Assembly (NCBI GenBank): GCA_963777855.1
Contig: CAVZRW010000009.1
Span: forward strand, 1-64,000
Source of the DNA: Prado023 sp963777855
GTDB taxonomy: Bacteria; Actinomycetota; Actinomycetes; S36-B12; CAIYMF01
Direction: 5' to 3'
DNA: 64,000 bases
The notes below the pieces were generated by a model. That model saw only the letters and a list, made by a program, of their open reading frames with translations. It was not told the origin of the DNA and ran no database searches. This document shows positions 31,378 through 40,281 of the stretch, piece by piece (the stretch's first letter is position 1; the number at the start of each line of letters is the position of its first letter). Both the position numbers and the translations under genes were made by a program.

Positions 31378-32127
31378 GTGCGAGTCCTGGGCCTCGACGG
31401 CTTCCGTGACGGATGGGTCGGGATCCTGCTCGACGAGGCCGGGTACGTCGGCGCGATCGTCGATGCGTCGCTGGAGCGGGCGGTCCAGCGGGCGGCGGGG
31501 GCGGGATCGGTCGACGGGCAAGGTCCGCGCCGCCCGGGCGCGGCACCCCTGGACGTCGTGGGCATCGACATGCCGATCGGGCTGGCCGACCGGACTGACC
31601 GTGCCGCGGATCTGGCTGCCCGCGAGTTGCTGGGGAGACGTGCCTCCACGGTGTTCCTGACCCCGGTGCGCTCCGCCCTGGCCGAGCCCACCCATGCCCG
31701 TGCCTCCCAGCGCAACCGCGAGCTCACGGGCCGGGGCATCTCGGCCCAGGCCTTCGCGCTGCGGCCGCGGATCCTCGAGGTGGATGCGTGGCTGCGTGCT
31801 CACCGGCAGCCGGGAGCCGATGCCGCCGGGCCGGAGGTGCTCGAGGTGCACCCCGAGCTGGCCTTCCAGACGATGGCCGGTCAGCCCCTCGAGGCCCCGA
31901 AGCGGCGCTGGGCCGGCGCCATCCAGCGCCGCACCCTCCTGGCCGCGCGGGGGATCGCACTGCCCGACAACCTCGGGGCCGCGGGGCGCGCGGCCGGTGT
32001 CGACGACGTGCTCGACGCGGCCGCGGTGGCCTGGACTGCGCGGCGGTTCGCCCGCGGCGAGGCCATGAGCGTGCCGGACCCTCCGGAGGTGTTCAGCGAC
32101 GGGATCCCGGCAGCGATCTGGCGGTGA
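31378..32127 (+). CDS. DUF429-family protein
   Basis: 249 residues from GTG 31378, 10 bases after the DinB stop. RNase-H-like DUF429 family, predicted nuclease: VRVLGLDGFRDGWVG (first acidic strand), VVGIDMPIGL (second Asp), RRASTVFLTPVRSAL, EVHPELAFQTMAG (conserved Glu-His-Pro-Glu), and DDVLDAAAVAWTARR (final Asp pair). The role in the cell is unknown. It continues the DinB transcript. Intact. Confidence 0.84.
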   Translation: MRVLGLDGFRDGWVGILLDEAGYVGAIVDASLERAVQRAAGAGSVDGQGPRRPGAAPLDVVGIDMPIGLADRTDRAADLAARELLGRRASTVFLTPVRSALAEPTHARASQRNRELTGRGISAQAFALRPRILEVDAWLRAHRQPGADAAGPEVLEVHPELAFQTMAGQPLEAPKRRWAGAIQRRTLLAARGIALPDNLGAAGRAAGVDDVLDAAAVAWTARRFARGEAMSVPDPPEVFSDGIPAAIWR

Positions 32128-32281
32128 GTGCCACCTCCCGCCGGTCGAGCGGGTCGCTGGTGGCTGGGCATGGTCGCCCCGGCGACGTCGGCCGCGGTCA
32201 GGAACTGCGCGCCGATGGTGGTCAGGCCGCTGGGGCTGCCGGGCAGGACGTGCACCGCCCCCAGGCTGGGAGGATGGGGCC

Positions 32282-33091
32282 GTGACGGGAGTCGAGGACC
32301 TCGCCCTGAACCGGGCGCTGTGGGACGTGGTCAACGAGCAGTTCAGCGGGGCCGAGGGCGCCGCGCTGTGGCGGCGCGAGGACATCGTGTGGGGGATCTT
32401 CGGCATCCCCGAGGCCGAACTGGGCGTGCTCGGTGACGTGGCGGGCCTCGACGTGATCGAGCTCGGCTGCGGCGCCGCCCACGTCTCGGCCTGGCTGGCC
32501 CGCCGGGGTGCCCGCGTGGTGGCCCTCGACCTGTCCGGGGGCCAGCTGCGCTCGGCTGCGCAGGCCCAGGCCGAGCACGGTCTGCGCTTCGGGCTCATCC
32601 AGGCCAACGGCGAGCAGGTGCCGTTGGCCTCGGGCTGTGCCGATCTGGTCGTCTCCGAGCACGGGGCGCCGGCCTGGTGCGAGCCGGACGCGTGGATCGG
32701 CGAGGCGGCCCGGCTGCTGCGCCCCGGGGGTCGGCTGGTGTTCCTGACCAACAGCCCGCTGTCGGCGATGTGCGTCCCGGCCGACGGCGGGCCCGCGGGG
32801 GAGCGGCTGCTGCGTGGCCCTGCTGAGCTCAGCCAGGTGCGCTGGCCGGGGGGCGGTGTCGAGCACCACCTCGGCCACGGTGCCTGGATCGAGACGCTGC
32901 TGCGCCACGGGTTCGCCATCGAGGGCCTGCGTGAGCTGCACGCGCCGGCCATGGGCCCGGCCCCGGCGACCGACGCGCAGGGCAGCGGGACGGCGGCCTC
33001 CGACTACTACGGGATCGCGGAGCGGGAGTGGGGGATGCGCTGGCCGGTCGAGGACCTGTGGGTCGCCCGCCTCCTCGTTCGTGCCGGGTGA
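32282..33091 (+). CDS. Class I SAM-dependent methyltransferase
   Basis: 269 residues from GTG 32282. An N-terminal cap (ALNRALWDVVNEQFSG) precedes motif I VIELGCGAAHVSAWLA, the acidic VVALDLSGGQL, then VPLASGCADLVVSEHG and AARLLRPGGRLVFLTN. Resembles Methyltransferase_11 small-molecule enzymes of actinomycetes. The region between the DUF429 stop and this start (154 bases) shows no obvious terminator. Substrate not known. Confidence 0.84.
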   Translation: MTGVEDLALNRALWDVVNEQFSGAEGAALWRREDIVWGIFGIPEAELGVLGDVAGLDVIELGCGAAHVSAWLARRGARVVALDLSGGQLRSAAQAQAEHGLRFGLIQANGEQVPLASGCADLVVSEHGAPAWCEPDAWIGEAARLLRPGGRLVFLTNSPLSAMCVPADGGPAGERLLRGPAELSQVRWPGGGVEHHLGHGAWIETLLRHGFAIEGLRELHAPAMGPAPATDAQGSGTAASDYYGIAEREWGMRWPVEDLWVARLLVRAG

Positions 33092-33243
33092 GTGACCCCC
33101 ACCGGCGCGCGGACGTTCTGCACGCCCACGCAGAGCCGCTCAGCGGTCAGTGACCGGGTCACAGGTCCCGCGCCGGCCCGCAACGGCTGCCCGCAGGCCC
33201 CGCCGCGTCGCTGCGGACCGCTCGCAAGGAGCAGGATGGCAGC

Positions 33244-34572
33244 ATGCGCAACGTACTGATCATGGGTGCAGGTGGCCGCGACTTCCACGTGTTCTCGACC
33301 GTCTACCGCGATGACCCGAGCACCCGGGTGGTGGCCTTCACCGCGACCCAGATCCCGGGCATCGACGACCGGACGTACCCGGCCACCCTGGCCGGCCCGC
33401 TCTACCCCGCGGGCATCCCGATCGTGCCCGAGGAGCGCCTGGTGGCCCTGATCGGCGAGCACGAGGTGGACGAGGTGGTGTTCGCCTACTCCGACATCGC
33501 CCACGCCGACGTCATGCACGCCGCCTCGACGGTGATGGCCGCCGGAGCGGACTTCCGCCTGGCCGGGCCGCGCTCGACGATGCTGGCCAGCACCAAGCCC
33601 GTGGTCGCGGTCTGTGCGGTGCGCACCGGCTGCGGCAAGAGCCAGACCACCCGCACGGTCGGGCGCCTGCTGCAGGATGCGGGCCTGCGGGTGGCCCTGA
33701 TCCGCCACCCGATGCCCTACGGCGACCTCGACGCGATGCGCGTCCAGCGGTTCGCCACCCTGGCCGACATCGACGCCAGCGACCCCACCGTGGAGGAGCG
33801 CGAGGAGTACGAGGCACCCGTGGAGATGGGCCTTCTGATGTTCGCCGGCGTGGACTACGAGCAGATCCTGCGCGCCGCCGAGGCCGAGGCCGACGTGATC
33901 ATCTGGGACGGGGGCAACAACGACTTCCCGTTCGTGCGCCCGGACCTGATGATCACCGTCGTCGACCCGCTGCGGCCGGGTCACGAGACCGGGTACCACC
34001 CCGGCGAGATGAACCTGCGGATGGCCGACGTGGTGGTCGTCAACAAGGTGGACAGCGCCGACCCGGCCGATGTCGAGCGGGTGGTCGCGGAGGTCACGCG
34101 CGTCGTTCCCGAGGCCGTGGTCGTGCGTGCCGCGTCGCCGGTCACGCTGGCCACGGAGCAGTCCCTGGCCGGGCGGCGGGTCCTGGTCATCGAGGACGGC
34201 CCGACCCTCACGCACGGCGGCATGCCGTTCGGGGCAGGGACGGTGGCTGCACGTGCGGCGGGCGCCACGGACATCGTCGACCCGCGGCCGTACGCCGTGG
34301 GCTCGATCGCTGCCACCTACGCCAAGTACCCCTCCACCGGGCCCGTCCTTCCGGCGATGGGCTACGGCCCGCAGCAGCTCGCGGACCTCGAGGCGACGCT
34401 GCGCGCCGCTCCCGTCGACGTGGTCGTCTCCGGCACGCCGATGGACCTCGGACGGCTCATCGACCCGGGCCACCCGATGCTGCGCGCCACCTACGCGCTG
34501 CGGGAGGTGGGCTCGCCCACGCTGGCCGACGTGCTGGCCCCCCACATCGAGGGGTGGCGTCCCGCCGGCTGA
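33244..34572 (+). CDS. cpgS: Cyclic 2,3-diphosphoglycerate synthase homologue (COG2403-type GTPase fold)
   Basis: 442 residues. N-terminal Rossmann-like part (RNVLIMGAGGRDFHVFSTVYR), then FTATQIPGIDDRTYP, EVVFAYSDIAHADVMH, a P-loop VRTGCGKSQTTR (Lys about 132), WDGGNNDFPFVRPDLMI, VVVNKVDSA (NKxD-like) and VIEDGPTLTHGGMPFGAGTVAA. This matches the archaeal cyclic-2,3-diphosphoglycerate synthetase family, which closes 2,3-diphosphoglycerate to the cyclic solute using ATP. Bacterial homologues are known, but their reaction is less certain. No 2-phosphoglycerate kinase gene is nearby. The start has AAGGAGCAGGATGGCAGC upstream. A strong terminator follows at 34623. Confidence 0.85.
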   Translation: MRNVLIMGAGGRDFHVFSTVYRDDPSTRVVAFTATQIPGIDDRTYPATLAGPLYPAGIPIVPEERLVALIGEHEVDEVVFAYSDIAHADVMHAASTVMAAGADFRLAGPRSTMLASTKPVVAVCAVRTGCGKSQTTRTVGRLLQDAGLRVALIRHPMPYGDLDAMRVQRFATLADIDASDPTVEEREEYEAPVEMGLLMFAGVDYEQILRAAEAEADVIIWDGGNNDFPFVRPDLMITVVDPLRPGHETGYHPGEMNLRMADVVVVNKVDSADPADVERVVAEVTRVVPEAVVVRAASPVTLATEQSLAGRRVLVIEDGPTLTHGGMPFGAGTVAARAAGATDIVDPRPYAVGSIAATYAKYPSTGPVLPAMGYGPQQLADLEATLRAAPVDVVVSGTPMDLGRLIDPGHPMLRATYALREVGSPTLADVLAPHIEGWRPAG

Positions 34573-34622
34573 GCCCCGCCCGGGGCCCGGCGCAGGAGCG
34601 CTGCGCCGCACGCCCCCAGATC

Positions 34623-34665
34623 CGCCCGGGGACCCGGCCGGATCTCACGGCCGGGTCCCCGGGCG
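34623..34665. terminator. Bidirectional hairpin terminator between cpgS and the APC permease
   Basis: Perfect 17-bp GC-rich stem (arms 34623-34639 and 34649-34665) with a 9-base loop, in the 98 bases between two convergent stops. No T-run, as is usual in high-GC actinomycetes. Confidence 0.8.
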
Positions 34666-34670
34666 TCGCG

Positions 34671-36506
34671 TCAGCGGTCGGCGTCCGATCCCGGACCGTC
34701 CTCGCCCGCGCGGTCCGCGGCGCCCGGCCCGGGGCTGTCCGATCCCGGTGTCGTGGCCGTCGGATCCTGCGGTGGGCCGGGCGGCAGCCCCTTCTCGATG
34801 TCGAGCTTGCGCAGCTCGCCTGTGTCGTCGAGCTCGCGGCCGGTCTCGAGGTCCATCGCGACCATGCCGGGGGGCAGGTTCGACAGGTCCGGGGCGATGA
34901 CGATGTCGGGAAGACCGGAGTCGGGCAGGCGCAGGGTGTCGCCCTCCATGTCGACCGTGACCAGGACGAGGTCGGAGTCACCGTGCTTGGCCAGGGTCTC
35001 GCCCCGGAAGAACGCCGGGGCGATCACGTTCCACAGGACCATGAGCAGGAATCCGGTGGCGAGGGCGCCCATGCCGATCATGAAGACCCCGCCGATCCCG
35101 GCGACTGTCGTCTCGCCGTAGTTGGGGTCCGCGTACTGGATGCAGGCGATCGTGAACGCGGAGAGCAGCATCAGCCCGCCCAGGCCCGGGAGGATCCCCT
35201 TGCGCACCAGGTTCTGGGTGCTGTCACCGAGCACGCGACGGTAGTACCAGACGCAGGCGAAGCCGGTCAGGCCGTAGTAGAAGGCGATCATGAGGCCCAC
35301 CGCCGCGATCGAGTCGGCGAGGATGTTCTGGCTGACCGCGGTGAGGCCCACGTAGAACGCGATGGAGACGATGCCCATCGTGATCGTGGAGACCGAGGGG
35401 GTCAGGTAGCGGGGATGCACCTTCGCGAAGGCGCTCGGCAGAGCCTTGTACGCGCCCATCGACAGGGAGGTCCGCGCCGTGGGCAGGATGGTCGTCTGGG
35501 TGGAGGCCGAGGCAGAGGTCAGCACCGAGATGATGAGCAGGAACTCGAAGCCGCGGCCGATCAGGCTGTCGCCGAAGACTGCCGGACCCAGCGCACCGAA
35601 GACGTCGTCGGAGTTCTCGGGGTTGGCCAGGCCGTACTCGGTGTCACCCACGCCCGCGAAGGCCACGGTCGCGACCGACACCAGCGCGTAGGTCACCAGG
35701 AGCAGGAGTGTGGAGATGATCGCCGCTCTCCCGGGAGTCCTGGCCGGATCGTCGCTCTCCTCGTTGACGCTGACCGCGGTGTCCCAGCCCCAGTAGATGA
35801 ACACGGCGATGAGCGTGGCGGTCACCATCGACCCCAGCGACAGCCCCGAGGGCCACAACCAGGACAGGCTCGGGGTGAGCGAACCCTCGGGAGCCGAGCC
35901 GGCGTAGACCTTGAACAGCGCGATCACCGAGAACACGGCGAGGATGACCAGCTCGATGCCGAGCAGGCCGTACTGCATGCGGGCCGAGACCTCGATCCCG
36001 CGGAAGCAGATGTAGGTCATCAGGATGATCCAGATGACTCCGGCTATCGTGCTGGCCGTGGTGCTGGCCGCGAGGTCGTCGCGGCCGAAGAGCTGGAACG
36101 TGTAGGAGCCCGCGATCTGGGCCAGGTTGGCCATGACGATGACGTCGGCGGCGATGATGCCCCACCCGCCCATCCAGCCGGCCCGCGGGCCGAACGCGCG
36201 CGAGGCCCAGGTGAAGGTGGTGCCGCAGTCGGGCTCGGCGCTGTTGAGCTCCTGGTAGGCGATGGCGATGAGGAACATCGGGATGAAGGCCAGCAGCATG
36301 ATCGCCGGCGCCTTGACCCCGACGATGCCGTCCCCGTTCTCGGTGGCCACGACGAACCCCAGGGATGCCGCCAGGCTGTAGGCCGGAGCGGTCGAGGCCA
36401 GCCCCATCACGACACTGGCGAAGAGTCCCAGGGCCCCCTTCTTCAGGCCCTTGTCGGCCGTCAGCTCGGGGAAGCCGATGATGCCGCCGGGTTGATGCGC
36501 AGCCAT
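34671..36506 (-). CDS. APC-superfamily amino-acid permease with cytoplasmic tail
   Basis: About 611 residues from ATG 36506 (AAGGGACGG upstream). Twelve membrane segments are visible; LKKGALGLFASVVMGLASTAPAYSLAASLG is the broken first helix of the APC fold, followed by LNSAEPDCGTTFTWASRAFGP (typical substrate-site loop). A further 90-residue tail (GDSDLVLVTVDMEGDTLRLPD... ending Pro/Gly/Asp-rich) is unusual in length. The substrate is an amino acid or polyamine by family. Convergent with cpgS, with a shared terminator. Confidence 0.9.
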   Translation of the reverse strand: MAAHQPGGIIGFPELTADKGLKKGALGLFASVVMGLASTAPAYSLAASLGFVVATENGDGIVGVKAPAIMLLAFIPMFLIAIAYQELNSAEPDCGTTFTWASRAFGPRAGWMGGWGIIAADVIVMANLAQIAGSYTFQLFGRDDLAASTTASTIAGVIWIILMTYICFRGIEVSARMQYGLLGIELVILAVFSVIALFKVYAGSAPEGSLTPSLSWLWPSGLSLGSMVTATLIAVFIYWGWDTAVSVNEESDDPARTPGRAAIISTLLLLVTYALVSVATVAFAGVGDTEYGLANPENSDDVFGALGPAVFGDSLIGRGFEFLLIISVLTSASASTQTTILPTARTSLSMGAYKALPSAFAKVHPRYLTPSVSTITMGIVSIAFYVGLTAVSQNILADSIAAVGLMIAFYYGLTGFACVWYYRRVLGDSTQNLVRKGILPGLGGLMLLSAFTIACIQYADPNYGETTVAGIGGVFMIGMGALATGFLLMVLWNVIAPAFFRGETLAKHGDSDLVLVTVDMEGDTLRLPDSGLPDIVIAPDLSNLPPGMVAMDLETGRELDDTGELRKLDIEKGLPPGPPQDPTATTPGSDSPGPGAADRAGEDGPGSDADR

Positions 36507-36833
36507 GCGCCGTCCCTTCGTCCGTCGGCGCCCAGACTGGCCCCGGCGAGCGCAGGGTAGCCCCCGGCTGGGGTCTGACCCCTGCCGTGCAGCGGTGTTG
36601 GGCGACCCGTTCCGGGTGCGGATTCCGTCGTCCCGGGCCTCGCCCGTGACCTGCGACCGGGGCGTTCGCGGGGTGTCCGCCACCCGGGCTGGCCGGGACC
36701 GGGGTCGGGCAGGCCCGCTATGACCCGGTTCGTGGCCCTTGTGCGGTGGCCCAGTGCCGCTCAGCGCGCGGGCGCACGGGTGCGGGCGTACGGTGCGGAT
36801 CCCGCTGGACGCCTCATGAGGGGAGATCGCGCC
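36507..36833. other. 327-bp intergenic region, divergent promoters expected
   Basis: Lies between the divergent APC permease and the kelch-like gene. It must hold both promoters, but no clear -10/-35 pair, operator or RNA can be picked out by eye. A frame runs in from 36720 in phase with the kelch gene but has no start support. Confidence 0.4.
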
Positions 36834-38054
36834 ATGGCCATCCCGACGATCCGACTCGCTGCCTCTGCGCTCGCCCTGGGCCTGGCCGCCCTGAGTGCCT
36901 CGGCCCTGCCCGCCGTCGCATCCGGTCACGGGGGGCATCCGTGGCCGCAGCTGGAGTCGAGCTGGACCGAGGTGAACCCCGACGCCCCATGGTCGGCGCG
37001 CGCCGGGCTGCAGGCGGTCACCTTGGACAACACCGTCTACGTGCTCGGCGGCCGGGTGCCGAAACCCCCGAGCTTCCCGCCCATCCCGGGCGACAGCACC
37101 CTGCTCAACGACGTGTGGTCCTCCACGGACCGCGGCGCCACCTGGACCAACCTCGTCCCGGCCGGGGCGGCGGGGATGTGGGCCCCGCGGGGCTACTTCT
37201 CGGCCGTGACGAAGGGCCGGTTCATGTACGTGATCGGAGGGCAGGACTTCCGGGTCACGCCCAACCCGTGCCCGCCGCCCGAGGTGGCCCCGGACTGCCC
37301 GCCGGTGGTGTCGAGCTCGCAGTTCTTCAACGACGTCTGGCGCAGCGCAGATGGGGTGCACTGGACCCAGATGACCGCCAACGCGCCGTGGACCGGTCGG
37401 GCCGGGCTCAGCGCCGCGGTCCTGGGCGGGCAGATCTACGTGTTCGGCGGGTCGCGCAACGACGACAGTGCGGTGATCGGCGGGCCCCCGGTGCGTGAGT
37501 ACTTCAACGACGTCTGGCGCTCCCGGGACGGTCGGCACTGGACGCAGGTGACGGCCGCGGCCCCGTGGGCCAAGCGTGCGGGGGCGGCTGTGGCCGTCAA
37601 GGACGGGGCGATCTACCTGCTCGGCGGCGAGGTCGGGTTCGTCTGCCAGCCGCAGCCGGGGTGCACGCCGCCGTACTTCAACGACGTGTGGCGCACGCGT
37701 GACGGTCGGCACTGGACGCAGCTCACCGCCTCGGCCGGGTGGTCGCCGCGGCCAGGCCACAAGTGCGAGGTCCTGCGCGACCGGATCATCTGCTTCGGCG
37801 GCTTCGGCCAGCCCACCAACCCGACCGACGTCTGGCTCAGCCACAACGGCCGGAGCTGGCAGCAGCTGCCGGGGACAGCGTGGAACGCCGGACCGGACGG
37901 CATCAAGTACGACTTCGACACGGCCGTGATCGGGGGCCCCGGAGGTCGGGCGATCTACACGTTCGGGGGAGACCGGGAGACCTTCGACTTCACCGATCCC
38001 GGCAACTACCTGCGCGTCGACAACGACGTGTGGAGGTTCCGGCTGGGCCGCTGA
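36834..38054 (+). CDS. Secreted kelch-type beta-propeller protein
   Basis: 406 residues. ATG 36834 has GAGGGGAG nine bases upstream; ATG 36816 is in frame but overlaps that site. Signal peptide (ALALGLAALSASALPAVAS). Five or six repeats of the form FNDVWRSxDGxHWTQxTAxAPWxxRAG...xIYVxGG, a kelch-like blade pattern with Gly-Gly and a conserved Trp. Cys pairs in inserted loops suggest disulfides. Likely a secreted binding protein; no enzyme residues are obvious. Intact, unlike the other propeller protein at 993-4671. Confidence 0.82.
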   Translation: MAIPTIRLAASALALGLAALSASALPAVASGHGGHPWPQLESSWTEVNPDAPWSARAGLQAVTLDNTVYVLGGRVPKPPSFPPIPGDSTLLNDVWSSTDRGATWTNLVPAGAAGMWAPRGYFSAVTKGRFMYVIGGQDFRVTPNPCPPPEVAPDCPPVVSSSQFFNDVWRSADGVHWTQMTANAPWTGRAGLSAAVLGGQIYVFGGSRNDDSAVIGGPPVREYFNDVWRSRDGRHWTQVTAAAPWAKRAGAAVAVKDGAIYLLGGEVGFVCQPQPGCTPPYFNDVWRTRDGRHWTQLTASAGWSPRPGHKCEVLRDRIICFGGFGQPTNPTDVWLSHNGRSWQQLPGTAWNAGPDGIKYDFDTAVIGGPGGRAIYTFGGDRETFDFTDPGNYLRVDNDVWRFRLGR

Positions 38055-38080
38055 CGGGCCGCCGTGGCCCGCCCCGCGGG

Positions 38081-39250
38081 TCAGCAGTCGACCCAGGCGC
38101 TCCCCGCGCGCTGGGAGCGGACCACGGCATCGACGAACCGCACCCCCATGAGCCCGTCGTAGGAGTCCGGCACGTGCCCGGCCAGGGGGTCCGGGGTCGT
38201 GCCGGCCCGACGGGCGGCGATGACCAGGGCGGTATCCGAGTAGAGGTTGGCGAACGCGTCGGGGAACCCCTCGGGGTGCCCGGGCACCAGATGGGTCGCG
38301 TGTGCCGACAGGGGTAGCGTCCCGGGACCGTTGGGGGTGCGCCACTGGCGGGGCCCGTCCAGCGGCGTGACATGCAGCGCCTGGGGGATCTCCTGCTGCC
38401 ACTCGAGGCTGGCCAGCGACCCGCTGACGCGGATGCGCAGCGCGTTCTCGACCCCGGTGGCGGCCTGCGTGGCCCAGAACGAGCCGCGGGCGCCGTTGTC
38501 GAAGCGCAGCAGGGCCCCGGCGAAGTCGTCGGTGCGCTGCCCGGGAACGATCGTGCCGACCTCGGCGCAGACCTGGCTGACCTCCAGGCCCGTGATGAAG
38601 CGGGCCAGGTTGTGCGCGTGCGTGCCGATGTCCCCGAGGACCAGCGAGGGGCCCCCGCGTTCGGGATCCGATCGCCAGTGGGATCCGGCGCCGGCGTCCG
38701 CGGCCAGCGTGGCCCGGCCCCCCTGCACGTACTCCACCTGGACCAGGCGGACCTCTCCGAGCTCGCCGGCGGCCACCATCGCCCGCGCCTGGCGGACCAT
38801 GGGGTAGCCCGTGTAGTTGTGCGTCAGCCGGAGCACCAGGCCGCTGGCCTCGACAGCCGCGTGCAGCTGCTCGGCCTGGGCGAGCGTGTTGGTCATCGGC
38901 TTGTCGCAGATCACGTCGAAGCCGTGAGCCAGGGCCGCCATCGCGTAGTCGAAGTGGCTGTCGTTGGGCGTCATGATCGCCACCACGTCAGCGCCGTCGG
39001 CACGCGCCGATTCGGCCGTGACCAGGTCCTCGGCGCTGCCGTACGCGCGGTCCTCGGCGATCCCCAGGCTGCGCCCGGCCGCGCGGGAGCGGGCCGGGTC
39101 CGAGGAGAGCGCGCCTGCGACGATCTCGAACAGGTCGTCGCGGCGCGCCGCCCGGCGATGGGTGGCGCCGATGAACGAGCCCGGCCCCCCGCCGACCACA
39201 GCCAGCCGCAGTCGTCGGCCGAGCAGGTCACGCACCGGGTTGGTGGTCAT
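38081..39250 (-). CDS. Gfo/Idh/MocA-family oxidoreductase
   Basis: 389 residues from ATG 39250 (GAGGAG upstream). NAD-binding start LRLAVVGGGPGSFIGATHRRAA, VAIMTPNDSHFDYAMAAL, FDVICDKPMTNTL (conserved Lys) and SLVLGDIGTHAHNLARFITG (the DxxxH catalytic motif). The long C-terminal domain is typical of myo-inositol or sugar dehydrogenases of this family. A 30-bp inverted repeat lies 93-156 bases upstream of its start and may control it. No transporter or catabolic cluster is next to it. Intact. Confidence 0.9.
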   Translation of the reverse strand: MTTNPVRDLLGRRLRLAVVGGGPGSFIGATHRRAARRDDLFEIVAGALSSDPARSRAAGRSLGIAEDRAYGSAEDLVTAESARADGADVVAIMTPNDSHFDYAMAALAHGFDVICDKPMTNTLAQAEQLHAAVEASGLVLRLTHNYTGYPMVRQARAMVAAGELGEVRLVQVEYVQGGRATLAADAGAGSHWRSDPERGGPSLVLGDIGTHAHNLARFITGLEVSQVCAEVGTIVPGQRTDDFAGALLRFDNGARGSFWATQAATGVENALRIRVSGSLASLEWQQEIPQALHVTPLDGPRQWRTPNGPGTLPLSAHATHLVPGHPEGFPDAFANLYSDTALVIAARRAGTTPDPLAGHVPDSYDGLMGVRFVDAVVRSQRAGSAWVDC

Positions 39251-39260
39251 GGACGACTCC

Positions 39261-40229
39261 TCACGCTCGGTGCCCGCACCTCTCGTGGTCCGGGTCGCCG
39301 CCCCGGCCCCGGCCCACGGCCCACGGCCCAGGACCATCGCGGGATTCTCCAGGATGTGCTCGATTCTCCCGTATGAACGGGGGATTCGAGCATCGTGGGG
39401 AGAATCTGAGCTGAGGCCGCGGCGTGGGCGGGGCGGGGTCAGAGAGGGTGGGGACCACCAGGTCCAGGAGGTGGGTCGGGTGGGCGCGGGCGCCCCCGCG
39501 CTGGACGGTGGACAGCTCGGCCCGGATGCCGCAGGCGCGCACGGCCTCGAGCAGGTCGCTCGGGGTGCGGGGTTGGGCGTCTGACTCGGCGAGGGCCCGC
39601 ACCACGCGACCCTTGGTCGCCTTGTTGAAGTGGCTGGCCACCGTACGCTGGCCGCCGTGCTCGTGGATCACGCGTCCGGTGACGGTCGTGCCGGGTGGGC
39701 CGGGCCAGGAGGAGGCGTACGTCGCCGAGCGCAGGTCGAACACCAGCTGCCCGTCGGCCAGCGGATCGAGCGCCTCGGCCAGCGGGGCCCGCCAGAAGGC
39801 CGACAGGCGCCCGGGCCCGGGCAGGGTCACCGCGCCGGAGAGCCGGTACGCGGGGATCGGGTCGTCCAGGCGCACCGCCCCCCACAGCGCCGACCACACG
39901 AGCACCCAGCGCGTGAGCCGCGTGCGGGTGCGTCGGTCGGCTCCCGCGGGGTTGAGCGCAGCGAACAGCACGCCCGTGTAGACCCTCCTCGCGGGCGCCG
40001 TGGGCGCGGTCCCCAGGGCGGCGTCCCGGTCGATCTCGTCGGCGAGTCCGGGGCTCAGGCCCAGCACGGCGCGCGCCGCCTCCCGGTCACCCCGGGCCAG
40101 GGTCACCAGGTCGTCGAGCACCTGTTCCCGGGCAGGGGTGAGGCTGGGCAGCGACAGGGCGCCCAGGTCCAGAGGGGGGCCCGACCTGGGGGCCGTCTTG
40201 CCCTCACTGGGCGGCAGCAGCACGAGCAC
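39261..40229 (-). CDS. yaaA: YaaA-family peroxide-stress protein
   Basis: The GTG at 40229 starts MLVLLPPSEGKT, the hallmark YaaA N-terminus. Other conserved parts: RRVYTGVLFAAL, LVWSALWGAVRLDDPIPAYRL, VFDLRSATYASSW and ASHFNKATKGRVVRAL. YaaA limits oxidative damage by lowering free iron and binds DNA in Escherichia coli. The family ends near LLDLVVPTL (about 39439); the remaining 60 residues are Pro/Arg-rich and run through a conspicuous inverted repeat and to the neighbouring start, so the natural stop was probably lost by a base error. The most probable real end is about 39440. Confidence 0.87.
   Translation of the reverse strand: MLVLLPPSEGKTAPRSGPPLDLGALSLPSLTPAREQVLDDLVTLARGDREAARAVLGLSPGLADEIDRDAALGTAPTAPARRVYTGVLFAALNPAGADRRTRTRLTRWVLVWSALWGAVRLDDPIPAYRLSGAVTLPGPGRLSAFWRAPLAEALDPLADGQLVFDLRSATYASSWPGPPGTTVTGRVIHEHGGQRTVASHFNKATKGRVVRALAESDAQPRTPSDLLEAVRACGIRAELSTVQRGGARAHPTHLLDLVVPTLSDPAPPTPRPQLRFSPRCSNPPFIRENRAHPGESRDGPGPWAVGRGRGGDPDHERCGHRA
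39343..39406. promoter_or_regulatory. 30-bp imperfect inverted repeat, candidate operator
   Basis: Arms 39343-39372 and 39377-39406 match at about 22 of 30 positions around a 4-base loop (ATGA). The core GATTCTCC occurs twice in the left arm and again, reversed and with slight change, in the right. AT content is higher than around it. It lies upstream of the minus-strand oxidoreductase at 38081-39250. It could be a repressor operator for that gene; a role as terminator for yaaA is less likely, because the arms are not GC-rich. Confidence 0.55.
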
Positions 40230-40281
40230 GGGGCAGATCCTGCCCTGCCACCCTGCCCGTCCGGGCGCCCGGGTGGCCCGC

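Noticed and set aside
36507..38402. Minus-strand extension of the APC permease frame (over 600 codons upstream)
   Set aside because: Covers the kelch gene in antisense. The permease has a good ribosome site and start at 36506.
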